A DNA stretch of 64,000 nt from Deltaproteobacteria bacterium (GCA_029262455.1 JAJCZJ010000031.1:1-64000); one strand, 5' to 3'. Positions 35,333 through 45,132 are shown, counted from the first letter of the stretch. Program-made: numbers and translations. The notes: generated by a model not told the origin, from the sequence alone.

Positions 35333-36310
35333 CTAACGCGGCAGGTCGCTACCTTCCCTGATTCCGCACTCATAGCGACAAAGATTGTCGAGCCTCACTC
35401 TGCCGAAGCTGCGCGCGGTACACGGCTCCCCGAAAGGACCCGAGCTGGTCACGCCAACACGGTCGCCAACGGCCGGTCGCTGCCAACCGCAGCTCGTCAA
35501 GGTGCAATCGTAGACGCGATGGTCCACTTCGTTGCGGAAGGACGCTGAAGACTGCCCCAATTCCAGGTAAACCAGCTCGTCTCCGATAGTCGGACAGCGC
35601 CCCAGGCAGGTTCCGGCCACACAGCCTCCGGAACATTCGCGAAACACCGGCTCGGCGATTCCCATGTCATAGATTTCGCAGACCATGTTAGGTCCCGGCC
35701 CCCACCGTCCACACTCGAGGCCCTTCTGACACCGCCACTCGATGAGAGTCCCATCAATGCCACAGTCATCGGTGAAGACACCGTTGATGCCGATGACTGT
35801 TTCCTGAACGTCTGTGTTGGGCCCTCTACCCAGAGGACCACGCGCCTCGCACTCCCGCGGAGGACAACCAAAGAGAGAGTGCCGAACAGCGCGAATGATG
35901 TCGCCTATGTCGCGAACCTGCCCTGCACCAACCGGCTCTGGAATCGGAGGGGGACCTGGGGTTCGAGTCGGCTTGCGGGTCCTGCCTTCAGGGATGTCGC
36001 CCTGTCCCTGTGTCACCCATTGAACGCTGTTGTCATTGGGAGTGACCTCCACAAACAATGGCGTACGCGTCGGACGAGGAGTATTCGGGGTGAGATTCCG
36101 AGTCCTGGTCGGCCGCGGCGTCGGCGGAAAGGTCGGATTCTTCGCAGGATCCAATCGACGCCCGACCAAAACCATCAGTTCGCCGATGCTGACGCGCGCG
36201 TCGGCGTCTAGGTCACCAAAGCACAGGGCAGCGGCCTCCAAAGGACCCACCAACGCTGCCACGACCATCGTCGCCACAACGAACGCGCCAGACTTTCGTC
36301 CCATGTTCAT
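35333..36310 (-). CDS. Secreted protein with split dockerin-like motif
   Basis: This protein has 325 residues from ATG 36310 (GGAG a few bases upstream), with a signal peptide ending PLEAAALC. The first EF-hand-like loop, DLDADARVSIGE, is immediately followed by a linker of Thr/Pro/Arg (TPRPTRTR...). A second half, VRDIGDIIRAVRHSLFGC, appears 80 residues later with a poor loop. A Cys-rich, beta-containing C-terminal half follows, with no recognised domain. It looks like a dockerin-like module interrupted by a linker insertion. Confidence 0.7.
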   Translation of the reverse strand: MNMGRKSGAFVVATMVVAALVGPLEAAALCFGDLDADARVSIGELMVLVGRRLDPAKNPTFPPTPRPTRTRNLTPNTPRPTRTPLFVEVTPNDNSVQWVTQGQGDIPEGRTRKPTRTPGPPPIPEPVGAGQVRDIGDIIRAVRHSLFGCPPRECEARGPLGRGPNTDVQETVIGINGVFTDDCGIDGTLIEWRCQKGLECGRWGPGPNMVCEIYDMGIAEPVFRECSGGCVAGTCLGRCPTIGDELVYLELGQSSASFRNEVDHRVYDCTLTSCGWQRPAVGDRVGVTSSGPFGEPCTARSFGRVRLDNLCRYECGIREGSDLPR

Positions 36311-36355
36311 CACTCTCCGTCCTAGCAAAGACATCGGAGAGCGGAAACAAGATTC

Positions 36356-37873
36356 CTAATCGTCGTCGACAGCAGTCCGGAATTGAATCATCACCGGGAG
36401 ATGATCGGACACCGTGCGGCGATACTCGCGCGGCGATCCGACAACGTCCCGTACGTCGAGCACCGCGCCAAACCCCATCAATTCGTTCGTCGAACTCGCA
36501 TCGTGTACCAAAATGTGGTCGCGCAGGCCTGGCGCGACCTCCCCGAGCAAATTGAGAGACGAACCGATTCCGCGCGCCCGATCGACAGCTTTCGTCGCCA
36601 ACGCCAGCTCAGCCGACTGGAGGTTGATGTGTCCGGCAAGAATCAGGTCGGCCTCGCCCGGGGCAGCGCGTAACATCGCGTCCAAGACTGCATCGACATG
36701 TCCAACTTCGGCGAGAATCGCGTCGGCATCGCCGTCGGCCAACGTTGCTCTGTAAACCGCAAGAACAAAGTCAGCGCCCTGTCCCCCTGCGCCTCGATCC
36801 GCTTCAAAGCACGCAAAGGCGGGTTCGCGCAGAAAGCGGGAACCCGCCGCGGCGAAACCTTCACCGATATCCGAGACATAGCGCAGGGCCTGCCAACCCG
36901 GACACGGGTGAATGCGACTGCGACGATAGACGACCGCGTAATGCTCTGCGCTCCCAGAACTTCGCTGTGGCCGCGGTGTATCCGTGATCAATCCGCCCCA
37001 CTTCGGGCCCAACGCAACCAAGAGCTGATCAAAGCCAGGACTTCCACCGGCGACATGCGTGATCTCGGTCAAAGTAAGAACATCAAAATTGCGCGCGACT
37101 ACGTCAGCGATTGCGTCGTACCGACGCCCTTCGTCGCTACCCAAACCATTCAGATTCCAAGTCCCAAGTCGGATCCACTCATTCTGGTTGCGACTCGGGC
37201 GAACGGCCAGCTTCGGCGCGGCCGACGGAACCGGCACTGCCGACGGAACCGGAGCAGCAACAGGCACCGGCACTGCCGGCGGCACCGGCGCTGCGATGGG
37301 AGCAGTGGCCGCCTTCGGTCGTGCACCCTCCGCCTCCGGCGCGGGCGCAACAGGCGCGACGGGCTGCGGATTCCACTGCTGTCTCGCTGTGGCCGCTGCC
37401 ACGGTCGGGTGGAGTTCACCATCGACCGGGCCCGAAGCGCAACGCGCAACGTTGCCTGCGTCCGAGTCACTCGAACTCATCCAGCCTTCCCACTTGCCGT
37501 CCCAGCGATGCATCGTCCAGTCGTCGCCGACCGGCTGCGCGCCCAACCAGTATTCGCCGCCCGCCTCGGCGACAAAGTCGATGGCGCAAAGACCAACGCC
37601 TTTGCGGGCTGGCACATCGCGAAGTCCGATGGTGCGCGCCGGTCGCTCGAAACGAAGCACGATCCGATGTGGTCCCGGCGACACCTCGAATACCTTCACT
37701 AGGGCCGTAGCGAAGGCAGATCGACCATCGATGGTGCGAATCGAAGCATTGCCCACGTGAACCAAAGCCGCCCCGCCAGCCGTCCCCGATCCCATGCTGT
37801 AGAGGCGAGTGCAACCCGGAGCACACAACGAAGCGAGGATGTAAATCGAACAAGCAATACTAGCTGGACGCAT
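36356..37873 (-). CDS. Exported endonuclease/exonuclease/phosphatase-fold protein
   Basis: This 505-residue protein has a hydrophobic N-terminus ending at a Cys (SLCAPGC, an imperfect lipobox). A PEGA/DUF2846-like beta domain follows (residues 30-125), then a long Ala/Pro/Val linker. The EEP domain runs from about residue 235: LGTWNLNGLGSDEGRRYDA, LTLTEI, YAVVYRR, LILAGHINLQSAE and VSDHLPVMIQF. The usual GDFN motif reads GHIN here, so a metal/catalytic Asp is replaced by His and activity is doubtful. Confidence 0.75.
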   Translation of the reverse strand: MRPASIACSIYILASLCAPGCTRLYSMGSGTAGGAALVHVGNASIRTIDGRSAFATALVKVFEVSPGPHRIVLRFERPARTIGLRDVPARKGVGLCAIDFVAEAGGEYWLGAQPVGDDWTMHRWDGKWEGWMSSSDSDAGNVARCASGPVDGELHPTVAAATARQQWNPQPVAPVAPAPEAEGARPKAATAPIAAPVPPAVPVPVAAPVPSAVPVPSAAPKLAVRPSRNQNEWIRLGTWNLNGLGSDEGRRYDAIADVVARNFDVLTLTEITHVAGGSPGFDQLLVALGPKWGGLITDTPRPQRSSGSAEHYAVVYRRSRIHPCPGWQALRYVSDIGEGFAAAGSRFLREPAFACFEADRGAGGQGADFVLAVYRATLADGDADAILAEVGHVDAVLDAMLRAAPGEADLILAGHINLQSAELALATKAVDRARGIGSSLNLLGEVAPGLRDHILVHDASSTNELMGFGAVLDVRDVVGSPREYRRTVSDHLPVMIQFRTAVDDD

Positions 37874-38057
37874 CGCACCCTTGTATCGCTGCCTTCACTG
37901 CGAGTCCAAAGCAAATCTCGGGAATTTTCCAAACGATCCCGGGCACAATACATTCTCCCATCGATTGGACCCGTCCCTGCACTGTTGATATTCACCCCGA
38001 AACAGCCCGCTTCGGCAGGCCATACTTCCATCAGCATGACTTTCAAGCGGAGCCAAC

Positions 38058-39314
38058 GTGAACCCATTCTCTCCAACAATCGGACCGAGAAAAGACTGTC
38101 GATTTCTCCTGATGGTCGCGGCGATATTCCTATCGATCTTGGCGACTTCGGCACCGACACACGCGCTAACATCCTGCATGCCAACATGCAGCGAGACTGA
38201 CGGGCGCTTCATTGCAATCTTCAATGGCCCAGGTTTCGAGACACTCACTCCGAACAGCCTGAACCTGCGCGTGGTGGTACCCGCAGGTACTGTCCGGTTT
38301 TCCGTCGGGATTTTTGACGGGGACCACCTTGGATCCCAGAATGGGGCTTTCCACTGGGACACTGGAGCCGGCTCCGCATTGCATCGCTACACTCTGCTAG
38401 CTGACCCGGACCGGGACAACATTGGGGTGACCATCTTCGAGGTCATGGCCGCAGATTTGCCCGACAACGAGTGGGCCGACTTTGACTTGAATCCCAACGC
38501 GGCCGCTCGGAGTGCGGACGGCTCATTTGTCTACACCTTGAAAGTCGAACTACTCGAGGACCGTCTCTCAGCGAATTCATTCAAGGTGAGGTCCCGGAAC
38601 GGAATCGTCGAGATCGATGAGGTCTTCGCCTTCATCGCGACCTTGTCGACCACTGTCGACCGCCAAATCGTCTTCCCCAATTTCGACGACACCGACGGAA
38701 TCGACGCCGCGGACAAGATCGGGGCGAACTACAATGGTACCTTCACTTTCTTTTTCGAGCACCCTGGAAATACCAATCAGCTCGAGATCTGGGACGGCGA
38801 CGGCGACCACGGCAACTTTGACGGCACCGACTCCGACACTGACGATCCCAATACGCCCAACGTCGTGCCAGCTTTCGCACCACCTGGCAGCGATGTCCTA
38901 CCGGAGGGGGCGAATCCGCCAAGGCCATTCGACGATTCATCTCAGCCACTGGCAAGATTCGAAAGCGCGGTCACATACACAATCGTCGCCCCCGACGGCG
39001 AGGAGTACGAGAACTCAAACCCCTCGGGGAACCGTGAATGGGAGCGCTTCGTCTTGTCGTCCGCTACCGGCGATCCAGCGATCGCAGACTCACAGCTACC
39101 CACAATTCCTGCGGGCACTTACGCGGTACGGTTTGAGGGCCTCGACTTGTTCAATACCGTCGCCTTGCGACCACCCTTCCCCCTGGGCATCCGGGGGGAG
39201 ATCCGCCGCCAAACCATGGCCCCTGTAGTTGCCCAAATGGGCCTGGTCGCGATCATCTTGTTCCTTGCGCTCCTCGGCTATCTCGGTGCCGGTAAAAAGG
39301 CTGCGGGGGATTAG
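38058..39314 (+). CDS. Exported protein with C-terminal membrane anchor
   Basis: This protein has 418 residues from GTG 38058, with a signal peptide (LLMVAAIFLSILATSAPTHA). The mature part is beta-rich and Asp-rich (DGDGDHGNFDGTDSDTDD) without a recognised family. It ends in a hydrophobic stretch (GLVAIILFLALLGYLG) followed by GKKAAGD, a C-terminal sorting-type anchor. It may sit on the cell surface. The function is unknown. Confidence 0.7.
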   Translation: MNPFSPTIGPRKDCRFLLMVAAIFLSILATSAPTHALTSCMPTCSETDGRFIAIFNGPGFETLTPNSLNLRVVVPAGTVRFSVGIFDGDHLGSQNGAFHWDTGAGSALHRYTLLADPDRDNIGVTIFEVMAADLPDNEWADFDLNPNAAARSADGSFVYTLKVELLEDRLSANSFKVRSRNGIVEIDEVFAFIATLSTTVDRQIVFPNFDDTDGIDAADKIGANYNGTFTFFFEHPGNTNQLEIWDGDGDHGNFDGTDSDTDDPNTPNVVPAFAPPGSDVLPEGANPPRPFDDSSQPLARFESAVTYTIVAPDGEEYENSNPSGNREWERFVLSSATGDPAIADSQLPTIPAGTYAVRFEGLDLFNTVALRPPFPLGIRGEIRRQTMAPVVAQMGLVAIILFLALLGYLGAGKKAAGD

Positions 39315-39541
39315 CAACCCGCTGAATACAGACACACGGCAAACGGTCTTTTCGGCGCGAACGTCCCCGGTCGCCTCGGTATCGGAGTATCGAAGGCCCT
39401 TAGTTGCACCAAATCGTCCCTTCACTCACGACGCTCGCGCTTCGGCGCGGGCGGCTCGCGCCGGTGGTTCTTTCGCACTCGCCAAGCGCGGCGCACTCGG
39501 CGGGGCCATGTCAATTCGGCCCTGTCGTGTATGGTAAGGAG

Positions 39542-40612
39542 ATGGCCAGAAGACAAGAACAGGAATCTGCGCGCGAAGAAATCACCGAGCTCGGCGACGG
39601 TGTCCTCCGGCTAGAGCTGCCGATCAGCCTGCCAGGCCTCGGTCACGTCAACTGCTATGCGCTGGTCGACAACGAAGGAGTCGCGCTGGTCGATCCCGGC
39701 CTACCGACTCCTGGCTCGTTTCGAGCCCTGCGCTCTCGCCTGAAGACTGCCGGCTTCAAGATTAAGGATGTCCACACCGTACTTGTGACGCACTCACACC
39801 CCGATCATTTCGGCGGAGCGAGGCGACTGGTGAAGGAAGCGGGCTGCAAGCTCGTAGCGCACAAGTCATTTCACCTTGGATTCGCACAGCCCCCAAAGCC
39901 GGAAGTGTCGGTCGATGATCTGCATGCGCACGAGCAAGAAACTCCGGCGACGGGACATCAAGCAGAGCAACCGGCCGTACCGTGGAACGGAAGCACGCCT
40001 TGGGGCGGCGAGCGCGCCAAGCCGCCCCTAAAAATGCGCGCGATGTGGATCTTTGGCCGCCTCATCGGTCGCTCGATGCAGTTTCCACCGGTCACAGACC
40101 CGGTCGAACAAGGTAGTGTACTGCGACTGGCCGGGCGCGAGTGGTTCGTCGTACACACACCAGGACACACCGAAGATCACTTCTGTCTGCACGATCCGGC
40201 CGACGAGATTTTTCTCGCCGGTGATCATGTTCTGCCCACGATCACCCCGCACATCTCAGGAATGTCCTCGCACCCCGACCCGCTCAAAGACTTCTTCGAA
40301 TCCCTACAGAAGGCCGCCGAGACACCGCACGTCAGCAAAGTCCTGCCCGCACACGGTCATCCCTTCGACAACCTCGCCGAACGTTGCGAGGCAATCCGTC
40401 AACATCACTTCGAACGCCTCGACAAGATTCGCGGCATCGCAAAGGACACCGGACCGGCCAACGTCCGCGCCTTTACCGAGCGGCTTTTCAAGAAGAGAAG
40501 TTGGGGCGGAATGGCCGAGTCCGAGACCTATGCGCACCTCGAACATCTACGAATAGCCGGAGACGCAGAGTCCCACCGCGACGACGGCGGAGTCCTGGTC
40601 TATACTGTCTAA
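39542..40612 (+). CDS. MBL-fold metallo-hydrolase
   Basis: This protein has 356 residues from ATG 39542. That ATG has AAGGAG immediately before it, unusually close, so the start is uncertain. The metal motifs are complete: THSHPDHFGG, HTPGHTEDHFCLHD, FLAGDHVLP and a late PAHGHP. A C-terminal winged-helix-like tail (residues 285-340) resembles the LACTB2-type group. Two metal ions are expected; the substrate is unknown. Confidence 0.85.
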   Translation: MARRQEQESAREEITELGDGVLRLELPISLPGLGHVNCYALVDNEGVALVDPGLPTPGSFRALRSRLKTAGFKIKDVHTVLVTHSHPDHFGGARRLVKEAGCKLVAHKSFHLGFAQPPKPEVSVDDLHAHEQETPATGHQAEQPAVPWNGSTPWGGERAKPPLKMRAMWIFGRLIGRSMQFPPVTDPVEQGSVLRLAGREWFVVHTPGHTEDHFCLHDPADEIFLAGDHVLPTITPHISGMSSHPDPLKDFFESLQKAAETPHVSKVLPAHGHPFDNLAERCEAIRQHHFERLDKIRGIAKDTGPANVRAFTERLFKKRSWGGMAESETYAHLEHLRIAGDAESHRDDGGVLVYTV

Positions 40613-40720
40613 GACAGCTCGCTTTGGGGAAAATCTATCCGTGATCTCGGCCGGCCGAACTTCAGGCGCTGGAGAAGGCCTTGCGAATGTTTTCAACCTG
40701 CGCGCCTTATTGTCGACGGA

Positions 40721-41695
40721 CTAGAGGTCGAGAAGCCTTCTGAGGCCGTCACATAGCTTTGCCTGTCCAAGATACTTCCAGCTGCTATGGCGCCACGCCC
40801 CGCTGTTTCGCACCCTGACGTCCTCAATGATTTTTCGACCGCCCGCCCGATAGTCGTTGGCAAGATGGCTATCCAAAGCGACCGGGTCGAGCCGATCGAA
40901 CACGTTGATCCACGCGTCGCTCACCTTCTCGGAGGGATAGCCGTCGCCACGGGAATAGCCTGGGGTAAGATTGTCCGTCACTTCGCTGAGCCCAAGCGGA
41001 CTTCCAAGGGTCATGCAACCATCGACCAGAACTGTCTCAGAAACGTTTTTTAAACAGTCATACGATATAACCGTGCCCATACTGTGGCCGACGACGACAT
41101 GCTTGCCGCCGCCGTTGGCGATATTCGTTACCCGATCGGCGAGCAGCTGATTTACAAATCGATCTCGAATGTACGTCCGCACTTCATAGGATTCTCCTGG
41201 GCGCGGCTCGGATGTGGCGTTGAACAGATAATGATGCACGTCCCGCAGGAACACTTTCATGACACGGCGCTTGATGAACCACGGCAGCGGGACCGCTTCC
41301 AACTCGCTGTGCGACGAAAGCCATTCTTGCTCACTTTCTCGCACTGCGGGGGCACCAGAGCGATCGTCTGCGGGCGGCGGAACATCCCTATCGAGTCGCC
41401 GCTCCAACCTTTCGACGAACTCACGTTCGTTGTCTGGCAAGTTCTGCCGCCAGCTCAAATCTTCATCCTCTTCGCTCAAACCGAGACCACCATCGACACT
41501 TTCATTCTGCGCATCAACCGATTGCGGCTCGCCGTACATCACATCAGCCCAATAGACCATCGAGTAAGTCGTCCCCAATTCACCCAGGTTCAAGCCACTG
41601 TCGGCCAGACGGTCCACCCAGCTCCGAAGGAGCGTATCTGCATCTGGTTGGTTGGAGATTCCGTGGATGAAAGTAACGTGTGGCATGGCGCCCAT
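40721..41695 (-). CDS. Lipase-like alpha/beta hydrolase
   Basis: This protein has 324 residues from ATG 41695 (41686 possible). The start region MPHVTFIHGISNQPDADTLL carries the oxyanion HG. The nucleophile elbow is VVVGHSMGTVISYD, the acid is probably in NVFDRLDPVALDSH, and the late His is in AWRHSSWKYLG. A long charged insert (residues 60-150) forms a lid-like region. No signal peptide is present. It is divergent from the small membrane protein at 41881. Confidence 0.8.
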   Translation of the reverse strand: MGAMPHVTFIHGISNQPDADTLLRSWVDRLADSGLNLGELGTTYSMVYWADVMYGEPQSVDAQNESVDGGLGLSEEDEDLSWRQNLPDNEREFVERLERRLDRDVPPPADDRSGAPAVRESEQEWLSSHSELEAVPLPWFIKRRVMKVFLRDVHHYLFNATSEPRPGESYEVRTYIRDRFVNQLLADRVTNIANGGGKHVVVGHSMGTVISYDCLKNVSETVLVDGCMTLGSPLGLSEVTDNLTPGYSRGDGYPSEKVSDAWINVFDRLDPVALDSHLANDYRAGGRKIIEDVRVRNSGAWRHSSWKYLGQAKLCDGLRRLLDL

Positions 41696-41880
41696 TCTTT
41701 TCGAGTGATTGGCTATCCGATCACTTGCGCGACGATGGCCGCACACCAACATTGTGCTAAGCTTCGTCTCCTAAGACTTCGATCATCAGGAAGACCATTG
41801 TCAATTCGGGAAAACCCCTACACTCCGACGAAAAGTGAGATGCTTCGCCTTTTGAAAGACACAAGCTTCGCGAGCAGCCC

Positions 41881-42258
41881 GTGCCAACGCTGAGCCCCGA
41901 TCAGATCCGGGATCTGGTGACAAAGTTCGTCCCGGAGTCCATCCAGGAGAACGTGTTCATCAAGTCGCTCCTGGCCGGGGCGACCGCCGTCGGCATTATC
42001 CTCAGCGCACCAGCTTTCGGCGCCATCGGGACCGTCAGTGCCGCCGGGTGGATCATCGTCTACATCGTCACGGGAGGCACCTTTTCCTATGAGGTCGCGA
42101 CGAGAGCCTTCGAAAAGTGGAGACAATCGAGCGAGGCCGAACGAGCGGAAGTCGACGCCAAGCTGCAGCGTCTCAAGCAAGCCCTCGAAGACGGCGACAT
42201 CGACGAGGGCGAGTACAACGAACGAGCCCGCACCTACCTCGACAAACTCCTCACCTGA
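41881..42258 (+). CDS. Small membrane protein with SHOCT-like tail
   Basis: This protein has 125 residues from GTG 41881. One or two hydrophobic segments (residues 28-65) are followed by a charged helix. The tail LKQALEDGDIDEGEYNERAR resembles the short SHOCT oligomerisation motif. The function is unknown. It begins a plus-strand run that also holds the lipoprotein candidate and the TIR protein. Confidence 0.65.
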   Translation: MPTLSPDQIRDLVTKFVPESIQENVFIKSLLAGATAVGIILSAPAFGAIGTVSAAGWIIVYIVTGGTFSYEVATRAFEKWRQSSEAERAEVDAKLQRLKQALEDGDIDEGEYNERARTYLDKLLT

Positions 42259-42479
42259 GCGTTGCCACGGAAAAAGGCGAAGGTCGAAAGTCATCGAGGC
42301 CTTGCTTTCACCCACCAACGCGGTCTCGCCAGCGGCGACGACAATCAGAAATTCGCCAGCGGGTATCAAAGTGCAGCGATCAGGAACTACTCTCTCAGCA
42401 TTCAATTGACGCAGTTGCGGATCGATAGCTAGGGTGACTCGGGGCCTAGCTCGATCGCGAAACAAAGGCACTTCAAAAA

Positions 42480-43310
42480 ATGAGACGTCGCCGCCAAACT
42501 CACTCGATCTCGCCCTCGGCGCGGTTTCGAGCAACTCCAAGGACCCCGACTCTACGACCGATCTTTCGGACACTCGTACGATCTCTTGCCACAGCTATGA
42601 TCTTCTCTGGATGTCTTGCCGCCGCTCCGTTGCCACCACCACCACCACCTCCTCCTCCGACGCCAATCATTTTGGAAGAGCCGGAAATACCTGCGCCGAC
42701 GAAGAAGATTCTGCTGCCTGCTTTCCCATGGCCGCCTCACCCAGCTTCGGCAGAGACAACGCTCCCGCACCACTGGCTGGTCAGGGGACAAGAAACAACG
42801 TTGGCGGATGTTGCGAACAGACTCGAGGGTGCACTAAAGGCTGCAAGATACCCCAAGTGGTCATACTCTTTTGTCCCGAACGGGTTCGCGCTGGTTAGCC
42901 GCATGGAGCAAATAAGCTCCGACGGAACCTCCAGCCCAGAGCCCGCGCGATGGAGTGCCGATCTGCCCTCCATCGCACACATGACCTTCTTCGAGTTCGT
43001 TCGAGCATTGGCCAAGGCGCCACCCGCCCACTATCGAGCGATCGTCTTCATCGTGACGGATCAGCCATGGTCACGTACAGGCGCTCGGCCGACCGGCGAC
43101 GCGGCAGAGCGCTGGCTCGCTCAAGGATACAACAGGCTCCCCAAATCAATTGGCGACATCCGCTACACTGCTCACTACAAGACGACGGCCCTCGTGTACG
43201 AGTTTAAGAAGGTCTCCAAAGATGCCGACGCTGTCCTCGTCGATCCCAGCCCGACCTCTGCGGACGATCACCTGGACAAAGCCGGCATCCAAAATCCACT
43301 GAGCCGGTAG
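42480..43310 (+). CDS. Lipoprotein candidate with proline stretch, TIR-gene neighbour
   Basis: This protein has up to 276 residues from ATG 42480. A basic N-terminus leads to SLATAMIFSGC, a plausible lipobox, followed by ten consecutive prolines. The mature part (FVRALAKAPPAHYRAIVFIVTD, TALVYEFKKVSKD) has alternating alpha/beta content but no recognised family. The stop is only 10 bp before the TIR gene, so the two are very likely co-transcribed. Confidence 0.65.
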   Translation: MRRRRQTHSISPSARFRATPRTPTLRPIFRTLVRSLATAMIFSGCLAAAPLPPPPPPPPPTPIILEEPEIPAPTKKILLPAFPWPPHPASAETTLPHHWLVRGQETTLADVANRLEGALKAARYPKWSYSFVPNGFALVSRMEQISSDGTSSPEPARWSADLPSIAHMTFFEFVRALAKAPPAHYRAIVFIVTDQPWSRTGARPTGDAAERWLAQGYNRLPKSIGDIRYTAHYKTTALVYEFKKVSKDADAVLVDPSPTSADDHLDKAGIQNPLSR

Positions 43311-43320
43311 TGGTTATTGA

Positions 43321-44031
43321 ATGGCAACGGTTTTCATCAGCTATCGGCGGAACGATACGAGAGGAGAAGCGGGTCGATTGGCCGACGATCTGCAAGAACG
43401 ACTCGGGCGACGATTCGTCTTCAGAGACGTAGTGAGCATCTCACCCGGTGACCAATTCGACGTGGTCCTGAAGAAGCGCTTAGGCAAGGCAATCCTTGCG
43501 TTGGCTCTCATTGGACCCAGATGGTTGGATGAACTCAAGGAACGACTGGCCTCCAACGAGACCGACTACCTCCGGCTCGAGCTGGCGGCGGTTCTCGGCG
43601 CCGGAAAACGGGTGATCCCCGTTTTGATCAACGGCGCAAATCTCCCCTCAGCGGAAGAGTTACCCGAGGACCTGGCCGCGCTCGCGATGTGCCAAGCAAT
43701 CACCATCCGCGACGAGGCCTGGGAACCCGACGTCGATCGACTCATCGATGCAATCGGGCGGCCATACAGATGGGATCTGCTCGCCCTACGGGTAGCGGTA
43801 GCGGTGATCGCGATTCTCTTCGTGGTGTGGGAGCTGGCCCCGAGGTTCGCCCCGAATCGAATCAGTGACCTCACGTTCCTGCGCGCGCTCGTGTTGTCGC
43901 TCGTCGGTATCTATAGCGTAATCGAAGTTCTGATCGGCTACCGACACAAGAAGACTCTGGAGCGCATGAGGGCTGCCACCAGGAAGGACGCACATCCCGT
44001 CGAGGTTCGAGCCGTTGAGCACGGAAACTAG
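43321..44031 (+). CDS. TIR-domain protein with C-terminal membrane helices
   Basis: This 236-residue protein has residues 1-140 as a TIR domain (TIR_2-type): TVFISYRRNDTRGEAGRL, FVFRDVVSISPGDQF and the YLRLELAAVL segment, whose E87 sits at the usual catalytic Glu of TIR NADases. VIPVLINGANLP follows. Two hydrophobic helices lie at residues about 155-170 and 188-205, with a basic cytosolic tail. Bacterial TIR proteins can cleave NAD+ in defence systems, but whether this one does is inference. Confidence 0.88.
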   Translation: MATVFISYRRNDTRGEAGRLADDLQERLGRRFVFRDVVSISPGDQFDVVLKKRLGKAILALALIGPRWLDELKERLASNETDYLRLELAAVLGAGKRVIPVLINGANLPSAEELPEDLAALAMCQAITIRDEAWEPDVDRLIDAIGRPYRWDLLALRVAVAVIAILFVVWELAPRFAPNRISDLTFLRALVLSLVGIYSVIEVLIGYRHKKTLERMRAATRKDAHPVEVRAVEHGN

Positions 44032-44121
44032 TTCGCGCAGCTTCACGCCCGGACCCTACGAGTCGTCTGGTCGCGATCGCAACAACCCGCGTTCCCGGCA
44101 TCGACTTCCGGGAAAATTTCA

Positions 44122-44496
44122 CTACCCCATCAGATACAGAAACTCCTCCTGCACGACCTTGCCGTTCTTCACGGTGAAGACACCCACCTCGGTCATCTGC
44201 ATGCGCTCCCCGCCCTTGGGCGTGACGTCCATGCTGAATTGCACGATGAACTGATCGTCTCGGTTGCCGACGAACGGGCCGACCGCGGTCGTCGAGTGGA
44301 TCTCATGGTTGCCGAACCACCACGCATGTTTGCCGCGAATGGCTTCCATGCCTTCCATTCGAGCCGGCATCTCGTCGCTGCCTTGCCCCTCGATGCTCAC
44401 GATGTTGTCGGCGTAGAGCTGGTCGAGTATCGCGGAGTCCTTGTCCTCCTTGGCGAGCGCCACAAATTTGGTCCCGATCTCAAGTGCTGATGACAT
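44122..44496 (-). CDS. SnoaL-like (NTF2-fold) protein
   Basis: This 124-residue protein shows IGTKFVALAKEDKDSAILDQLY, the VSIEGQG strand, FIVQFSMDVTPKGGERMQMTE and VFTVKNGKVVQEEFLYL, a full SnoaL/NTF2 layout. The ligand is unknown. It lies next to a second fold-related gene at 44554 on the same strand. Confidence 0.85.
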   Translation of the reverse strand: MSSALEIGTKFVALAKEDKDSAILDQLYADNIVSIEGQGSDEMPARMEGMEAIRGKHAWWFGNHEIHSTTAVGPFVGNRDDQFIVQFSMDVTPKGGERMQMTEVGVFTVKNGKVVQEEFLYLMG

Positions 44497-44553
44497 GTTC
44501 TCTACCTCCTCTAGTAAAAAGAACTGCTCGTAGCACGGACGCCGCTGTCGCGG

Positions 44554-44955
44554 CTAGCCCGCGGCCCGGTTCGAGCCTCCGGCGTTTACCGCCACAGCAA
44601 TCTTCCAACCGCCGTCGATCTTGGTCAGGAAATAGATCATCTGAAACCGATCAATCAGAGAGGCCTCGCTCTTGAAAAACGCCCACGTCGTCCGCGCCTC
44701 GACGAGCAGCCCACCGCTTAGCGGCTCGACCTCACACTCTTCGAGATCGGCGTGGTGGTATCCCAGGCTACGATGAACACCGAGTACGGCCTCGAAGTTC
44801 GCGACGACCTCCGGCCGGGTGTTCAACACGACGACATAGTCGCTCCCGATGATTGTGCAGGGCAGGTACAGGTGGTCTGCGATTTCGTCCGCGTCAAAAG
44901 AGTCGAACGCTAGACCGTAGCCACGAAACCAGGTCTCGGCTTCGAATCGAGTCAT
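44554..44955 (-). CDS. SnoaL/NTF2-like small protein, with a decayed copy at 48.0-48.3 kb
   Basis: This protein has 133 residues from ATG 44955 (an upstream in-frame start at 45015 adds 20 residues). It reads FRGYGLAFDSFDADEIADHL, VVVLNTRPEVVANFEAVLGV, HADLEECEVEPLSGGLLVEA and IYFLTKIDGGWKIAVAV, an NTF2-like fold. The close DNA match to 48020-48305 shows it was duplicated. The function is unknown. Confidence 0.75.
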   Translation of the reverse strand: MTRFEAETWFRGYGLAFDSFDADEIADHLYLPCTIIGSDYVVVLNTRPEVVANFEAVLGVHRSLGYHHADLEECEVEPLSGGLLVEARTTWAFFKSEASLIDRFQMIYFLTKIDGGWKIAVAVNAGGSNRAAG

Positions 44956-45132
44956 GTCTTGCGGTGAGCCGCCCTGAAGGTCCGGTCGTGTGTCATTTCT
45001 CCAGGTGCCGCCCACATGTCAACAACACCGTCACCAGCGCCGTCCTCTAGACCCGTGCCCACAACCAAGGACCAGGAGTACGCGGGTTGCAGAGATGGGA
45101 GGCAACAACATTCCCGCCCCAGCTTCAACACG

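Noticed and set aside
41818..42573. 251-codon minus-strand frame opposite the SHOCT-like and lipoprotein genes
   Set aside because: It overlaps the clearly coding 41881 gene for half its length. A part at 42260-42570 looks protein-like but has no upstream ribosome-binding site or family.
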